This document shows, piece by piece, positions 1 through 8,885 of a stretch of DNA of 64,000 nt; the stretch's first letter is position 1, and each line of letters opens with the position of its first letter. The position numbers and the translations under genes are program-made. The DNA is taken from NCBI RefSeq assembly GCF_905175375.1, contig NZ_CAJIMS010000001.1, positions 1,674,001 through 1,738,000 on the forward strand, written 5' to 3'. The notes below the pieces were generated by a model. The model saw nothing but the letters and a program-made list of their open reading frames with translations. It had not been told where the DNA came from and did not search any database. This stretch comes from Chryseobacterium aquaeductus (lineage in GTDB: Bacteria; Bacteroidota; Bacteroidia; Flavobacteriales; Weeksellaceae).

Positions 1-1
1 C

Positions 2-439
2 GTTTTGGAAAATCAAATTTTGGAAGCATTTGAAGAGGAGTTTATCAAACAAACTTTGAAATTCTGTAAAGATTATTTTAAAACAACATCCGTAAAACAG
101 AAAAGTGGATTTTTCCTCAAAGCGCTGCAAAACGGATATTACAAACAGGAAATTGAAAACCAGTCGAAAAAAATACAAAAGAAAAAAAATATTGGACAGC
201 AAGAATCTGAACAAACCGAACTGGAAAAACAAAAAAATATTGCAAAAAAACAGAGGGCAGAGGAGTTAAGGGCTCAGTTTTTAACGCCCGAACTCATCGA
301 AGAAATCATACAGAAACAGAAAGAAACCAATCTTTTCATGTATAATGTTATCAATAAATCTTATCAGCAGGGGATTGTAAATCCTTTTCTGGAAGGGTTG
401 ATTGATAAAAAATTGTTGGAGGAGTTTGGGAGTAAGTAG
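2..439 (+). CDS. C-terminal part of a probable replication initiator (Rep_3-like) protein, 5' end outside window
   Basis: The reading frame is open at the left edge, so the start lies outside the window; a TTG at 5 is only the first possible start inside it. About 145 residues are visible. They are Lys/Glu/Gln-rich with a probable helical middle (residues ~50-95). The stretch around KSGFFLKALQNGYY resembles the '..NPAGFLxKALxxGY..' segment in the C-terminal part of plasmid-type replication initiators of the Rep_3 group, and the charged coiled tail fits. No catalytic motif is visible in this fragment. A replication initiator would fit an integrated plasmid-like element, but the call rests on one short motif plus composition. 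A perfect hairpin followed by T residues lies downstream at 580-607. Confidence 0.4.
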   Translation, partial: VLENQILEAFEEEFIKQTLKFCKDYFKTTSVKQKSGFFLKALQNGYYKQEIENQSKKIQKKKNIGQQESEQTELEKQKNIAKKQRAEELRAQFLTPELIEEIIQKQKETNLFMYNVINKSYQQGIVNPFLEGLIDKKLLEEFGSK

Positions 440-579
440 ATAATTTAGTGACTACTAATTCCTGCTGTATATACACGTATTGCTTTCAATGGGAAGAAAA
501 CGAAAGTAATGATTTGTAATGTTTCATCGCCATTAAACCTGCAAGATATACGATATATTCTGTTTTTGTGATATACGAA

Positions 580-607
580 AGCAGGTACGTCATACCTGCT
601 TTTTTTT
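580..607 (+). terminator. Rho-independent terminator
   Basis: AGCAGGTA and TACCTGCT form a perfect 8-bp stem with a 5-base loop, followed by seven T residues. It lies 140 bases after the stop at 439. The rest of 440-786 holds no gene I can support; the short minus-strand frame there spans this hairpin and looks spurious. Confidence 0.7.
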
Positions 608-786
608 GATGTTTTACATGTATTATGGACTGAAGGTATTGATCGGTTGGACGTTGTTTTCCATAAAATCCAATAGGTATTATCTGTTGAAGAGTTAACA
701 TTAATTATTGAAAATCATCACTTTTCGTGTCCGGAATTTTCATTTAATAAAAATAGATTTAATTTGTAAGCAGATTTTTTTCACTT

Positions 787-2436
787 ATGAAGTTACCTGC
801 CGGATTAGAAGACCGATATTTAAAAGAAATACTCTTTAATGATTCTTTACATGATCTTCCTGATGAAGCGTGGAAGTTGATCGAAGGTTTTGAAAACTAT
901 GCCATTTCTACGCATGGAAGGGTCAAAAGTCTTGAACGCTGGGTTGCAAGTTCCCGCGGAGGAGAGCAGAAGATATCGGAAAAGATCATGAAGCTTCAGA
1001 CTTTCAGATATTTCAATAAACATCTGAAGGCTCATTTTTATAATATAAAATGTAACCTCAGTTACGAAGGGAAAGTATATGGTAAATCGGTAGCCCGTCT
1101 GGTGTATAATCATTTTGTTGAAAAGTTTGACATGGATGACCAGTCGCTTCGTGTGTCTTTTAAAGATGATAACCGTTTTCATGTTCATTTCAATAATTTA
1201 GAGCTCATGACCCGCCATGAGATACGGAGCAAAGCACTGAATAGCGGCAGGGGAAAGAAAGGAAATTACCGACAGTCCGTAAGCCAATACACCGTTGAAG
1301 GCGACTTTGTCGCTTCCTATAAAGATATTTATGAAGCAAGTAAAACTCTGGGAATTGCTGCCACCTCCATTCTGCCTGTCATCAATAAAAAGAAGACAAC
1401 TGCGGGAAAATTTCGTTGGTTTGCAAAAGGCTATACCCCGACAAAAGAAGATTTCATTCCCGAAGGTAACGATGAACCGGAGAACATACTCAATACGAGT
1501 CTTTGGATAAATTTGGGTAAACCGTCGATCGACAAAAAGAATCCGCCTGCCTGTATGAATTTATCGTTAAAGGATCTTCCGGGTGAAATCTGGAAGCCTA
1601 TTCCGGGCCTCGAGCAGTATTTTACGATTTCCAATAAAGGAAGAATAAAGCGGCTCAATACCTGGACACAAAATAAGAACAAAACCTTTTGGAAAGAGCA
1701 TATCATTTCGCTCTTTGTATTACATTCTGATAATAAAGTGTACTACTTGTACACTAAATTGAGCTGTAAAGGAATTGGTTATCCTATAAAAGTTAACCGG
1801 ATGCTTTATTATTGCTTCATAGAGAATTTTGATCTTAATAACAAAAAACTGGTGGTTGTCAACGAAAATCTGCCGCATTGGGATATAGATCTCTCGAAAC
1901 TTAGGCTGCAATCCGTTACCGATATCCTTAGTGAAAGGAATAAGAAGTATGCTTCCATGGTGAGAACGGTACGTAATTCAAAGAAAACATTCAATGATCT
2001 TCTTTGGAAAAAACTGGGTAAGCCACCGATCGATAAAGAAAATCCTCCTGCCGTTTTGGATTTGTTACTCAGAGACCTGCCGGAAGAGCTTTGGAAACAG
2101 CTTCCCGGTTTTAGCGGTAAATATGTTATTTCCAATAAGGGAAGGGTAAAGCGATTGAGCGGATGGGGAGCAGGCAATCATTACTATGAGGAAGAGCAGA
2201 TCATCTCGCTCAATGTAAAAAATTCTACATCTTCCTTTCTTTTTTTTAAACTTCATCCGAAAGAAGATATCAATCCGAAAATATTATCCCGAATGCTCTA
2301 CTATTGTTTTGTCGAAGAGTTTGATCTCAATAGTAGAATACTGAAAGTCGTTAATAGAAATGATCGGCTATGGGAAACAGACCTTTCCAAGCTCTCATTA
2401 TGTTCTATGGCAGACTTCTTCAAAAATAAAAAATAG
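787..2436 (+). CDS. Protein with three NUMOD4-like domains and one NUMOD1-like domain; no intact HNH nuclease seen
   Basis: The 549-residue protein has three copies of the NUMOD4 signature (W-x-x-I/L-x-G-x-x-x-Y-x-I-S-x-x-G-R-V/I-K): residues ~25-52, ~264-293 and ~432-460. A NUMOD1-like segment lies at ~163-213 (VSQY..., YKDIYEASKTLGI, GKFRWF). The last two copies are joined by near-identical linkers (LGKPSIDKKNPPA at ~243, LGKPPIDKENPPA at ~410), showing internal duplication. NUMOD4 and NUMOD1 are DNA-binding modules normally attached to HNH or GIY-YIG nucleases. After the first NUMOD4, residues ~100-142 resemble an HNH_3 fold (ARLVYNHF..., FNNLELMTRHE), but the expected 'vnHxDgN' histidine is replaced by SFKDDN. 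No signal peptide is present. It may be a DNA-binding protein without cleavage, or a degenerate homing nuclease. Confidence 0.7.
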   Translation: MKLPAGLEDRYLKEILFNDSLHDLPDEAWKLIEGFENYAISTHGRVKSLERWVASSRGGEQKISEKIMKLQTFRYFNKHLKAHFYNIKCNLSYEGKVYGKSVARLVYNHFVEKFDMDDQSLRVSFKDDNRFHVHFNNLELMTRHEIRSKALNSGRGKKGNYRQSVSQYTVEGDFVASYKDIYEASKTLGIAATSILPVINKKKTTAGKFRWFAKGYTPTKEDFIPEGNDEPENILNTSLWINLGKPSIDKKNPPACMNLSLKDLPGEIWKPIPGLEQYFTISNKGRIKRLNTWTQNKNKTFWKEHIISLFVLHSDNKVYYLYTKLSCKGIGYPIKVNRMLYYCFIENFDLNNKKLVVVNENLPHWDIDLSKLRLQSVTDILSERNKKYASMVRTVRNSKKTFNDLLWKKLGKPPIDKENPPAVLDLLLRDLPEELWKQLPGFSGKYVISNKGRVKRLSGWGAGNHYYEEEQIISLNVKNSTSSFLFFKLHPKEDINPKILSRMLYYCFVEEFDLNSRILKVVNRNDRLWETDLSKLSLCSMADFFKNKK

Positions 2437-2786
2437 AATAATCATAAAGAAGATTCGTGTCATTCAGAATTAATAACACAATCTGCATAACTGCTTGATT
2501 ACGTTCTCTCTGAACATTGCTTATATTGTTGTAATTCTTTGACGATTAAACTCTTTAATATTGCAGCGCATAAATTATGCAGATTTGAGCATAAATTATA
2601 CGCTTCAAGTGGAATAAAATCAAAGATATCTCATCATATTTGTTTCAAAAGCAGTGTATTGGTTCAGTCATACCGTAAAGCTTTTAATGGATGATGAAAA
2701 AACCGCTCAAAATCTTTTGAGAGAGTTTTATGCAGAAGAGTACATTCATAGATGGGTAAGAGGAAGGAGTGATAACCTACCTGACT
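2437..2786. other. Intergenic stretch with a palindromic repeat, up to the start of tandem unit A
   Basis: No convincing gene. A perfect palindrome GCATAAATTATGC is at 2568-2580 and is partly repeated at 2589-2599. A 41-codon frame (2687-2812) ends inside the duplicated leader and may be the fused remainder of a longer gene; I do not call it. Position 2787 is where sequence identical to 20957 onward begins. Confidence 0.5.
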
Positions 2787-3014
2787 ACCGATATGTTATG
2801 GTAGTCTATTAAATTTGTAAAAACAGAAAATAAAATTATAGATAAGGATATAATAAATTTTAATACGTCACGTTTTGTCGTAGTGCCTGAATATATTTGG
2901 ATAATCAAATAACCGATTAAAAAAATAAAAATGTTAAACAGTAAACAACAATTCTTAAAACGACTAACAAAATGAAGTTGAATTTTATTAAAACGGGCAT
3001 AAAAAATAATTTCA

Positions 3015-3022
3015 TATTTTTG
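3015..3022 (+). promoter_or_regulatory. Bacteroidetes -7 element (TATTTTTG) of the T9SS-SpvB-RHS operon
   Basis: TATTTTTG matches the TAnnTTTG consensus 49 bases before the ATG at 3072, predicting a ~40-base A-rich leader. I see no clear TTG at the expected -33 spacing. A second match (TATATTTG) is at 2892-2899. The whole region is identical in copy B (21185-21192), which suggests functional constraint or recent duplication. Confidence 0.45.
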
Positions 3023-3071
3023 GGCGGTAAAAAATTAAAAACTAAATACTAACAATTAAAAACACTAACAG

Positions 3072-4724
3072 ATGAAAAAACTCTACATGAGTGCAATTCT
3101 ACTATGCACTGCTGCGGTATTTTCTGCACAAGAGGTGATATGGCAGAAAGATATCAAGTCCTCCACGCAGGATTTTCTTTCGCAGGTTACTACGACAATT
3201 GATCAGCAATATCTGATTACAGGTAGTAGTATTCAGGTAGCAGGGAAATCTGCAACCTCAAACCTGGGATCTGCAACCTCGAAACAAAACAACGGTTACG
3301 ACCTTCATTTGATCAAAATTGACACGGAAGGGAGACAAGTTTTTGAAAAGTTTTTCTCCGGGAAAAATCACGATTTCATCGGATCAACAGTGGCTACTCA
3401 GGAAGGAGGTTTTTTGTTAGCAGGGACTTCATATTCCAACGCCGGTTTAGATAAAAAAGACAATTCAAAAGGCGGCAGTGACATCTGGTTGATAAGAATT
3501 AACGAGTTTGGTGATGAGATGTGGCAGAAAACTTTGGGATCAAGCTCTGACGAAGAAGCAAAAGCCGTGATTCAAACGACAGATTTCGGATTTTTTGTTG
3601 CAGGAAATGCGACCCTTCGACAGGCTCAGGGAACAGCGAAAGGTTATGGTTCTAAAGATGTGATTGTTTCAAAACTCGATAAAAACGGAAAAGAACTTTC
3701 ACAAATTATTTTGGGCGGACGTGGTCTAGACGAAGTGGAAAAGATGATCCCAACGCTTGACGGAGGTGCTTTGCTTGGAATTTATTCGCGAAGCGGAATT
3801 GTTGGGAATGAAAAATTAAAAGAGAATAGTGAAAAATCGTCAGGTTATTCAAAAAAGTCTGAAAACTTTGGTGAAGGTGATTTTTGGGTTGTCAAACTAA
3901 ATAAAGAAGGAAAAGTAGAATGGGAAAAGAACTTCGGAGGGAAAGGTGATGACCATTTGAGAACTTTGGCGATGACTTCTACAGGATTTGTGGTTGGCGG
4001 AGAATCAAGATCCGAAAGATCCGGCAATAAAACGGTGGGGATTGAAGAGGGAACGGATGTTTGGCTCATCTCCTTGAACGATAGAGGTGAAGAACTTTGG
4101 CAAAAATCTTACAACTTTAAGAATAGAGATATCTTAATGGGGATGAACGTGATAAGCGGAAAACCATCAACCGACAACCGACAACCATCAACCAAAGGTA
4201 TTTTACTCGGAGGCTATACGCAGGCGGAAGGCAGAATAGAAGCGGACGATGAGACTTTTTGGATGTTGTATTTAGATCAAAACGGCAATGAGCAGTGGAG
4301 AAAGCACGTGAAAGGAGAGTCCAGAAAGAAGGAAGAACGTTTGTCTGACATTAAACTCAACCGTGACGGTTCGATTATTCTGGCAGGAACAAGTGCAGAA
4401 GAACTCGGAAAGGAAAACTGGAAGATCGTGAAACTGGGTGATAAGCAGCTGGATCAGTTGATTGAAAAGCAGGATATTAAGATTTATCCGAATCCTGTTT
4501 CGGATTACTGTTACGTGGAAATTGGGTTTCCTTCGACAGGCTCAGGACAGGCTTTTGAAGCGGAGATTACGATTTATGATATGGGCGGAAGACAGCTTCA
4601 AAGTCTGAAAACGAAGAATAAAGTCACTAAGATCAATACGCAGAATTTGATTCAGGGTGCTTACCTGGTGGTGGTGAAAACGAATGATAACAAAACTGCT
4701 AATGCTAAAATTATAAAGAAATAA
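3072..4724 (+). CDS. T9SS type A sorting-domain protein with beta-propeller-like repeats (copy A)
   Basis: This 550-residue protein starts with a Sec signal peptide (MKKLYMSAILLCTAAVFSAQ) and ends with a type A T9SS sorting domain (from IKIYPNPVSDY, ~470, to AKIIKK). Such proteins cross the outer membrane by T9SS and are usually surface-attached or released. The middle has repeating units of the form 'GGSD.WLI+IN..G...WQK..GSS.DE...' (~95-420), typical of WD/Kelch-like propeller blades; no enzyme motif is seen. It is the first gene of an apparent operon, 7 bases before the SpvB-like gene. Compared with copy B (21242-22864), differences concentrate in linkers, notably residues ~55-75 and ~238-262. 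The gene also contains short dispersed repeats in frame (3614-3632, 4163-4193, 4530-4546). Role in the toxin cassette is inferred from position only. Confidence 0.85.
   Translation: MKKLYMSAILLCTAAVFSAQEVIWQKDIKSSTQDFLSQVTTTIDQQYLITGSSIQVAGKSATSNLGSATSKQNNGYDLHLIKIDTEGRQVFEKFFSGKNHDFIGSTVATQEGGFLLAGTSYSNAGLDKKDNSKGGSDIWLIRINEFGDEMWQKTLGSSSDEEAKAVIQTTDFGFFVAGNATLRQAQGTAKGYGSKDVIVSKLDKNGKELSQIILGGRGLDEVEKMIPTLDGGALLGIYSRSGIVGNEKLKENSEKSSGYSKKSENFGEGDFWVVKLNKEGKVEWEKNFGGKGDDHLRTLAMTSTGFVVGGESRSERSGNKTVGIEEGTDVWLISLNDRGEELWQKSYNFKNRDILMGMNVISGKPSTDNRQPSTKGILLGGYTQAEGRIEADDETFWMLYLDQNGNEQWRKHVKGESRKKEERLSDIKLNRDGSIILAGTSAEELGKENWKIVKLGDKQLDQLIEKQDIKIYPNPVSDYCYVEIGFPSTGSGQAFEAEITIYDMGGRQLQSLKTKNKVTKINTQNLIQGAYLVVVKTNDNKTANAKIIKK
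3236..3292 (+). repeat. Variable in-frame linker (site of different inserts in the two copies)
   Basis: Copy A encodes VAGKSATSNLGSATS between the shared flanks SSIQ and KQNNGYD. Copy B (about 21410-21462) encodes ARPFDSAQGTQGPGTQG at the same place, built from the CTTCGACTCCGCTCAGGG repeat. The A insert contains its own short direct repeat (TCTGCAACCTC twice). Confidence 0.6.
3614..3632 (+). repeat. Dispersed repeat family 1 (CCTTCGACAGGCTCAGG) inside a gene
   Basis: CCTTCGACAGGCTCAGGG is read in frame as LRQAQG. The same core occurs at 4530-4546 (read as STGSGQ), in copy B at 21784-21802 and 22668-22684, and in the primase gene at 13959-13973 (read as STGS). It is a short interspersed element tolerated in several reading frames. 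Confidence 0.65.
4163..4193 (+). repeat. Dispersed repeat family 2 (ACCATCAACCGACAACC) inside a gene
   Basis: The stretch is read as KPSTDNRQPSTKG and is built of ACC/CAACCGACAACC units. Related copies occur at 22302-22330, 14014-14067 (reverse orientation), 17201-17234, 17793-17820 and in non-coding DNA at 18371-18400. Confidence 0.65.
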
Positions 4725-4731
4725 AAACGCA

Positions 4732-7700
4732 ATGAAAAAAATAAATTTATGCCTTTTTTTGTACATATCAACAAATATTTTTTATGGACAGAAATCTACT
4801 GAATTAGATTTTAAAACTCCAATGCCTCCGGAATCCTATCAATTCAAAAAAAGACTTGTTAATAATGTATCTTTATTTACAGGTCAGCCGAGTGTTTCGA
4901 TTCCAATATACACTATTGATTTGGATGGAATGGATATACCAATTACAGTTTCCTATAATACAGGTGGGATTAAGACTGATGAAGAAGCTACTTTTGTAGG
5001 ACTAGGTTGGTCATTAAATATTGGTGGGGAAATAAATAGAACCAATCACGGTGCATTAGATGAAAATTATCTGATGACGACACCATATAATTTGCATTCT
5101 AACGGTAGTGCCGGAATAGGTTTTTTAAAGGAAGTCCCAACTATCAATAGTAATTCACCACTACCTATAGGAGGTTTTGATCAATATTGTACAGCAGGCA
5201 TTCTAACACAAACTCAAGATTACATAAATTTTTATAAAAATGCGTATTTTGCCAGTGATCCTTTAGCACCTTATGAAAGTATTGATGCAAGACCGGACGA
5301 GTTCTTCTATAGTATGCCTAATCATTCCGGAAAACTTATGTTTAGCCAGAAGAATTCAAGATTTGTTACAATGCCTTTTGATGACATTAGAACGCAATAC
5401 AATATATCCAGTACTCAGTATGGTACCTATATTAAAAAAAATCTTGATTTTATTTTTACTTTATCTAATGGATTTAAAGTCAATTTTGGTAGAGAGGGTA
5501 TTAAATCAATGTATAAGCTAATGACCGGTGGGAGATTATTTGACCAGACGTGGCAAATAGGAAGCGTAATCTCTCCAAAAGGAAACAGTGTAAATTATTC
5601 TTACCAGCCTATTGAATACAATTTATGTACAAATTTATATCCTATTAGCACGGCTGTTGAAGATATTACTACCAACCAAGTTGCAAAATGTAATGAAGTA
5701 GTAAACAAGGATAATATTCCTACGCAGATTATCTTTCCTAATGGAAAAATTATTTTTAATTATGAAGATAGAATTGACTTAATGGCAGGAGCAAAAAAGC
5801 TTAAAAATATTATTGTTTATGATATTTCAGGGGTACAAATAAAAAAAATAGAGTTTGATCATAGTTATTTTGAAGCAAATTTTGACAGTTTTTCAGGTAA
5901 TCTAAACGCAACCAATCTAAACGCCGCTAACAAAAGACTTAGGCTTAATTCTGTCAAAATGATTTATGGATCAAATGATAACTTTAACTCAAATGAGGTT
6001 TATGCATTCGATTACTATTTATTTGATAAGATTCCATCTAAAACAACCAAATCAAGAGATCATTGGGGGTATTTTAACGGTGGAGTATTCGGTTCCTACA
6101 TTAATGTTTATGACTTTAACCCAAAATATAAAAACATTCATAATTGGTATTCTCAAATATTTAGTTTGAAAAGTATCCAATATCCTGAAGGCGGAAAAAA
6201 AGAATTTGTATATGAACCACATCAAGCAATCCCACATCAAAGGATAGAAAAATATTTTGATGAAATATCCGATGACCGCTACTCTGTAAAAGAAAATAAA
6301 CTAGTTGTTAGCGGCTATAGTTTAAGTAATTTTTATCCTACTGTATCAAGCATTCAATTACCCAATCACTTAAATGGTCATAAGGTCGTTTTAGGTGAAG
6401 AATTTGAAATTAAAGATATTGATATTTCATTATCAAAAAACGAGAAGTCAATCTACATAACATCTGATTTGACACTGAAGCATCCTGATTATCAAAATAT
6501 AAATAGAGAATATAATTATGTTGCATTTGAACTTCAGAAAAAAATTGGAGGCTCTTATCAGTATTTTTCTACCATTGGCGAAATTTCAAAACAATATAAC
6601 TCTAATGGCGTAATACAAGGTAACTTAAAAATAAATACGAATGAAGGTGGATCACTTTCGCAAGGTTTCTATAGGGTGGTCATGATTATTAATCAACCGT
6701 TAGCTAATCAATATTCCACAACAATTAATCACAATACAAGTATTTCTTTAAAATTCAGAAGAAAAATAAAGGATGATGCTAGAATTGGTGGATTAAGAAT
6801 AAAAAAAATCAACACATATATTCAAGGAAATAGTAACCCAAATCATACAACAGAATATATATATAACAACGATCAGGAAAAATCTTCTGGAAAAATCGTT
6901 AGTGTTCCTGATTATTACGAAATTGTACATCTCAGAAATCCTTCTTATACTGGACCATACACTGTTAATTTACACAAATTAGCTATTAGAACATCCACTG
7001 ATCCTACATTACCTATTTACAAAACTTCAGGCTCAAATGTTGGTTACACAAAGATTACCAAAAAAGACATCAATCTTTTAACCAATGAAGAAATTAAAGA
7101 ATCTAGTTATTTTTCTTTTCAAGATTCATATTTTAGCGATATTCCGAGTAATTCATTATCTAGAAACCAAGAACCCACAGCTTGGCAGAGAGGAAAGTTA
7201 TTAAAAAACCAATATTTTAAAAATAATGAAGTAATAAAGGAAGAAAGTTTTGAGTACAATGGCGAGGCAATAGAGTTTGAGATGGACGAAGTTGACGAAA
7301 TAAATACTGATTTAGTTTCTTTACCTGAATTTATATGTGATTTTGAACCAATGCATTCAAAACATATTGATTTACATAGTAACATACTAAATTTTAATTG
7401 GAATCCCGCTTTTACAACGGTGTCATGGAATCTATATAATCCAACAGGACATCTGGGGGGTACTTATATTCCTTACTTCAAAATTTATTCAGGTTTTGAT
7501 AAGCTCAAATCAAAAACAATAACTGATTTTAATAATGGAATTCCAACTCTGACAAAAAAAGAGAATTTCTATTATAACAACAATATATACAAACAGTTAG
7601 AAAAGCAGAATGTAATATTTTCAGATAATAAAACTTCTGAAACAACATATAAGTATGCCTCTGATTTGAATGATACTAATATGATTGATGCATATATGAT

Positions 7701-8880
7701 AGGTGTTCCATTAGAGACAGAAACTAAGAATAATGGAAATACAATTGCAAAATCAAAAATTATTTACAGTAAAAATAATAATACATCATCATTTGTTTTA
7801 CCAACATCTGTACTAAATTATGATCTTAATAATATAGCAGTTTCAGCTGAGAATGTTAAATATGATTTATACGACAGCAGAGGAAATCTGATGCAGTATT
7901 CCATATCATCACAAGGTGATACAATAATGCCGACAACTATTATTTGGGGCTATGATAAAAGACAACCAATTGCAAAGATAGAAGGAGCAACATATGATCA
8001 GGTAGAAAGTTATTTAGCTGAAATTATCTCTGCTTCTGACAAAGATTTAAATCCTGCATACTATAATTTAACGCCTATAGTAACGGAAGAAAACCTTTTG
8101 TCTAAATTAAATGAATTCCGTAAAAAACCAGAACTAAATAATTTTAAAGTTTCCACATATACCTATGATCCTTTAATTGGAATTAGGAGCATCACACCAC
8201 CTTCAGGAATTACCGAGTTTTATAGCTATGACACTTCCAATAGGCTTCAGTCAATTAAAGATATGTCAGGAAATATCCTCAAAGATTTTAACTACAATTT
8301 GAAAGGATTTACTTCAAATTCTAATACGAATGGTATAACATATTTGAATCAGATGTATAGTTCTTCATTCCAAAGAAATAATTGCGCTCCTAATTTTGTA
8401 GGTGGATATTATGTATACCAAGTAAATGAAGGTGTTTTTAGTTCTAATATTAGCCAGGCAGATGCTAATCAAAAAGCTTTAGATGAGATTACAGCAAATG
8501 GTCAAAATGTAGCTAATAATAGTGCAACTTGTGTACCTGCAGTTGATGTAAGTTGTATATTTACACCCACAAGTAATTATTTTATCAACCATTATAATTC
8601 AAGTTTTTTATATAAACCAGCTATTAATTCCGTAAATGCTCAATACATCTTTGCTCTTCCGTATTTTACTACAAGTTTAGATTGGAGTCAAGGGGTTTAT
8701 ATTGGTAGTATAGCATCTAGCTGTGCACCTACTACTAATAGAACTGTGGCAATTAATAATGGATCAAATATATGGAATGTGATTATTAACACATCAGGTC
8801 AGTTAACTTTAAAATTAGTTTCGGGTACAATCGTCTATTCTTCAACTCCAACTACTTTTAACTTCCAATATCAAAAATAA
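4732..8880 (+). CDS. Large secreted SpvB/YD-repeat (RHS-like) protein with DUF5977-like C-terminus (unit A)
   Basis: The 1382-residue protein has an N-terminal hydrophobic signal (MKKINLCLFLYISTNIFYGQ). It continues with the N-terminal signature of SpvB/TcaC-like shells: regular alternation leading to SIPIYTIDLDGMDIPITVSYNTGG and GLGWSLNIGGEINR (~90-105). YD/RHS-type strands follow towards the C-terminus (STYTYDPLIGIRSITPPSG, YSYDTSNRLQSIKDMSGN, ~1140-1190). Residues ~1218-1272 (C-x-x-x-x-x-GG-YYVYQV..., A-D-A-N..A, NGQNVAN, C) match a DUF5977-type domain. In Tc and RHS toxins this kind of protein forms a beta-strand cocoon. It lies 7 bases after the T9SS gene and 5 before the RHS gene, so co-transcription is likely. 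The gene is visibly more AT-rich than the RHS gene. Unlike its neighbours it differs strongly from its unit B counterpart except at the last residues (FQYQK). Confidence 0.75.
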   Translation: MKKINLCLFLYISTNIFYGQKSTELDFKTPMPPESYQFKKRLVNNVSLFTGQPSVSIPIYTIDLDGMDIPITVSYNTGGIKTDEEATFVGLGWSLNIGGEINRTNHGALDENYLMTTPYNLHSNGSAGIGFLKEVPTINSNSPLPIGGFDQYCTAGILTQTQDYINFYKNAYFASDPLAPYESIDARPDEFFYSMPNHSGKLMFSQKNSRFVTMPFDDIRTQYNISSTQYGTYIKKNLDFIFTLSNGFKVNFGREGIKSMYKLMTGGRLFDQTWQIGSVISPKGNSVNYSYQPIEYNLCTNLYPISTAVEDITTNQVAKCNEVVNKDNIPTQIIFPNGKIIFNYEDRIDLMAGAKKLKNIIVYDISGVQIKKIEFDHSYFEANFDSFSGNLNATNLNAANKRLRLNSVKMIYGSNDNFNSNEVYAFDYYLFDKIPSKTTKSRDHWGYFNGGVFGSYINVYDFNPKYKNIHNWYSQIFSLKSIQYPEGGKKEFVYEPHQAIPHQRIEKYFDEISDDRYSVKENKLVVSGYSLSNFYPTVSSIQLPNHLNGHKVVLGEEFEIKDIDISLSKNEKSIYITSDLTLKHPDYQNINREYNYVAFELQKKIGGSYQYFSTIGEISKQYNSNGVIQGNLKINTNEGGSLSQGFYRVVMIINQPLANQYSTTINHNTSISLKFRRKIKDDARIGGLRIKKINTYIQGNSNPNHTTEYIYNNDQEKSSGKIVSVPDYYEIVHLRNPSYTGPYTVNLHKLAIRTSTDPTLPIYKTSGSNVGYTKITKKDINLLTNEEIKESSYFSFQDSYFSDIPSNSLSRNQEPTAWQRGKLLKNQYFKNNEVIKEESFEYNGEAIEFEMDEVDEINTDLVSLPEFICDFEPMHSKHIDLHSNILNFNWNPAFTTVSWNLYNPTGHLGGTYIPYFKIYSGFDKLKSKTITDFNNGIPTLTKKENFYYNNNIYKQLEKQNVIFSDNKTSETTYKYASDLNDTNMIDAYMIGVPLETETKNNGNTIAKSKIIYSKNNNTSSFVLPTSVLNYDLNNIAVSAENVKYDLYDSRGNLMQYSISSQGDTIMPTTIIWGYDKRQPIAKIEGATYDQVESYLAEIISASDKDLNPAYYNLTPIVTEENLLSKLNEFRKKPELNNFKVSTYTYDPLIGIRSITPPSGITEFYSYDTSNRLQSIKDMSGNILKDFNYNLKGFTSNSNTNGITYLNQMYSSSFQRNNCAPNFVGGYYVYQVNEGVFSSNISQADANQKALDEITANGQNVANNSATCVPAVDVSCIFTPTSNYFINHYNSSFLYKPAINSVNAQYIFALPYFTTSLDWSQGVYIGSIASSCAPTTNRTVAINNGSNIWNVIINTSGQLTLKLVSGTIVYSSTPTTFNFQYQK

Positions 8881-8885
8881 ACACG

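Larger units (their letters stand above)
2787..4730 (+). repeat. Large direct repeat, copy A (leader plus T9SS gene)
   Basis: From ACCGATATG at 2787 the sequence repeats that beginning at 20957. Offset is exactly 18170 through the 285-bp leader, which reads identically in both copies. The genes that follow are highly similar with localised variable patches, and similarity stops a few bases after the stop codon at 4724, where the next gene is unrelated in detail. Confidence 0.9.

Noticed and set aside
486..701. 71-codon minus-strand frame
   Set aside because: It spans a perfect terminator hairpin, has no recognisable protein features and no start context.
2687..2812. 41-codon plus-strand frame (MDDEKTAQNLLREFY...) ending in the duplicated leader
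   Set aside because: Too short to support; its last codons derive from the repeat boundary, so it is more likely a broken remainder of a longer gene.
2892..2899. TATATTTG as a second promoter in the duplicated leader
   Set aside because: The nearest TTTG is only 14 bases upstream, too close for the -33/-7 spacing; mentioned only as a weak match.
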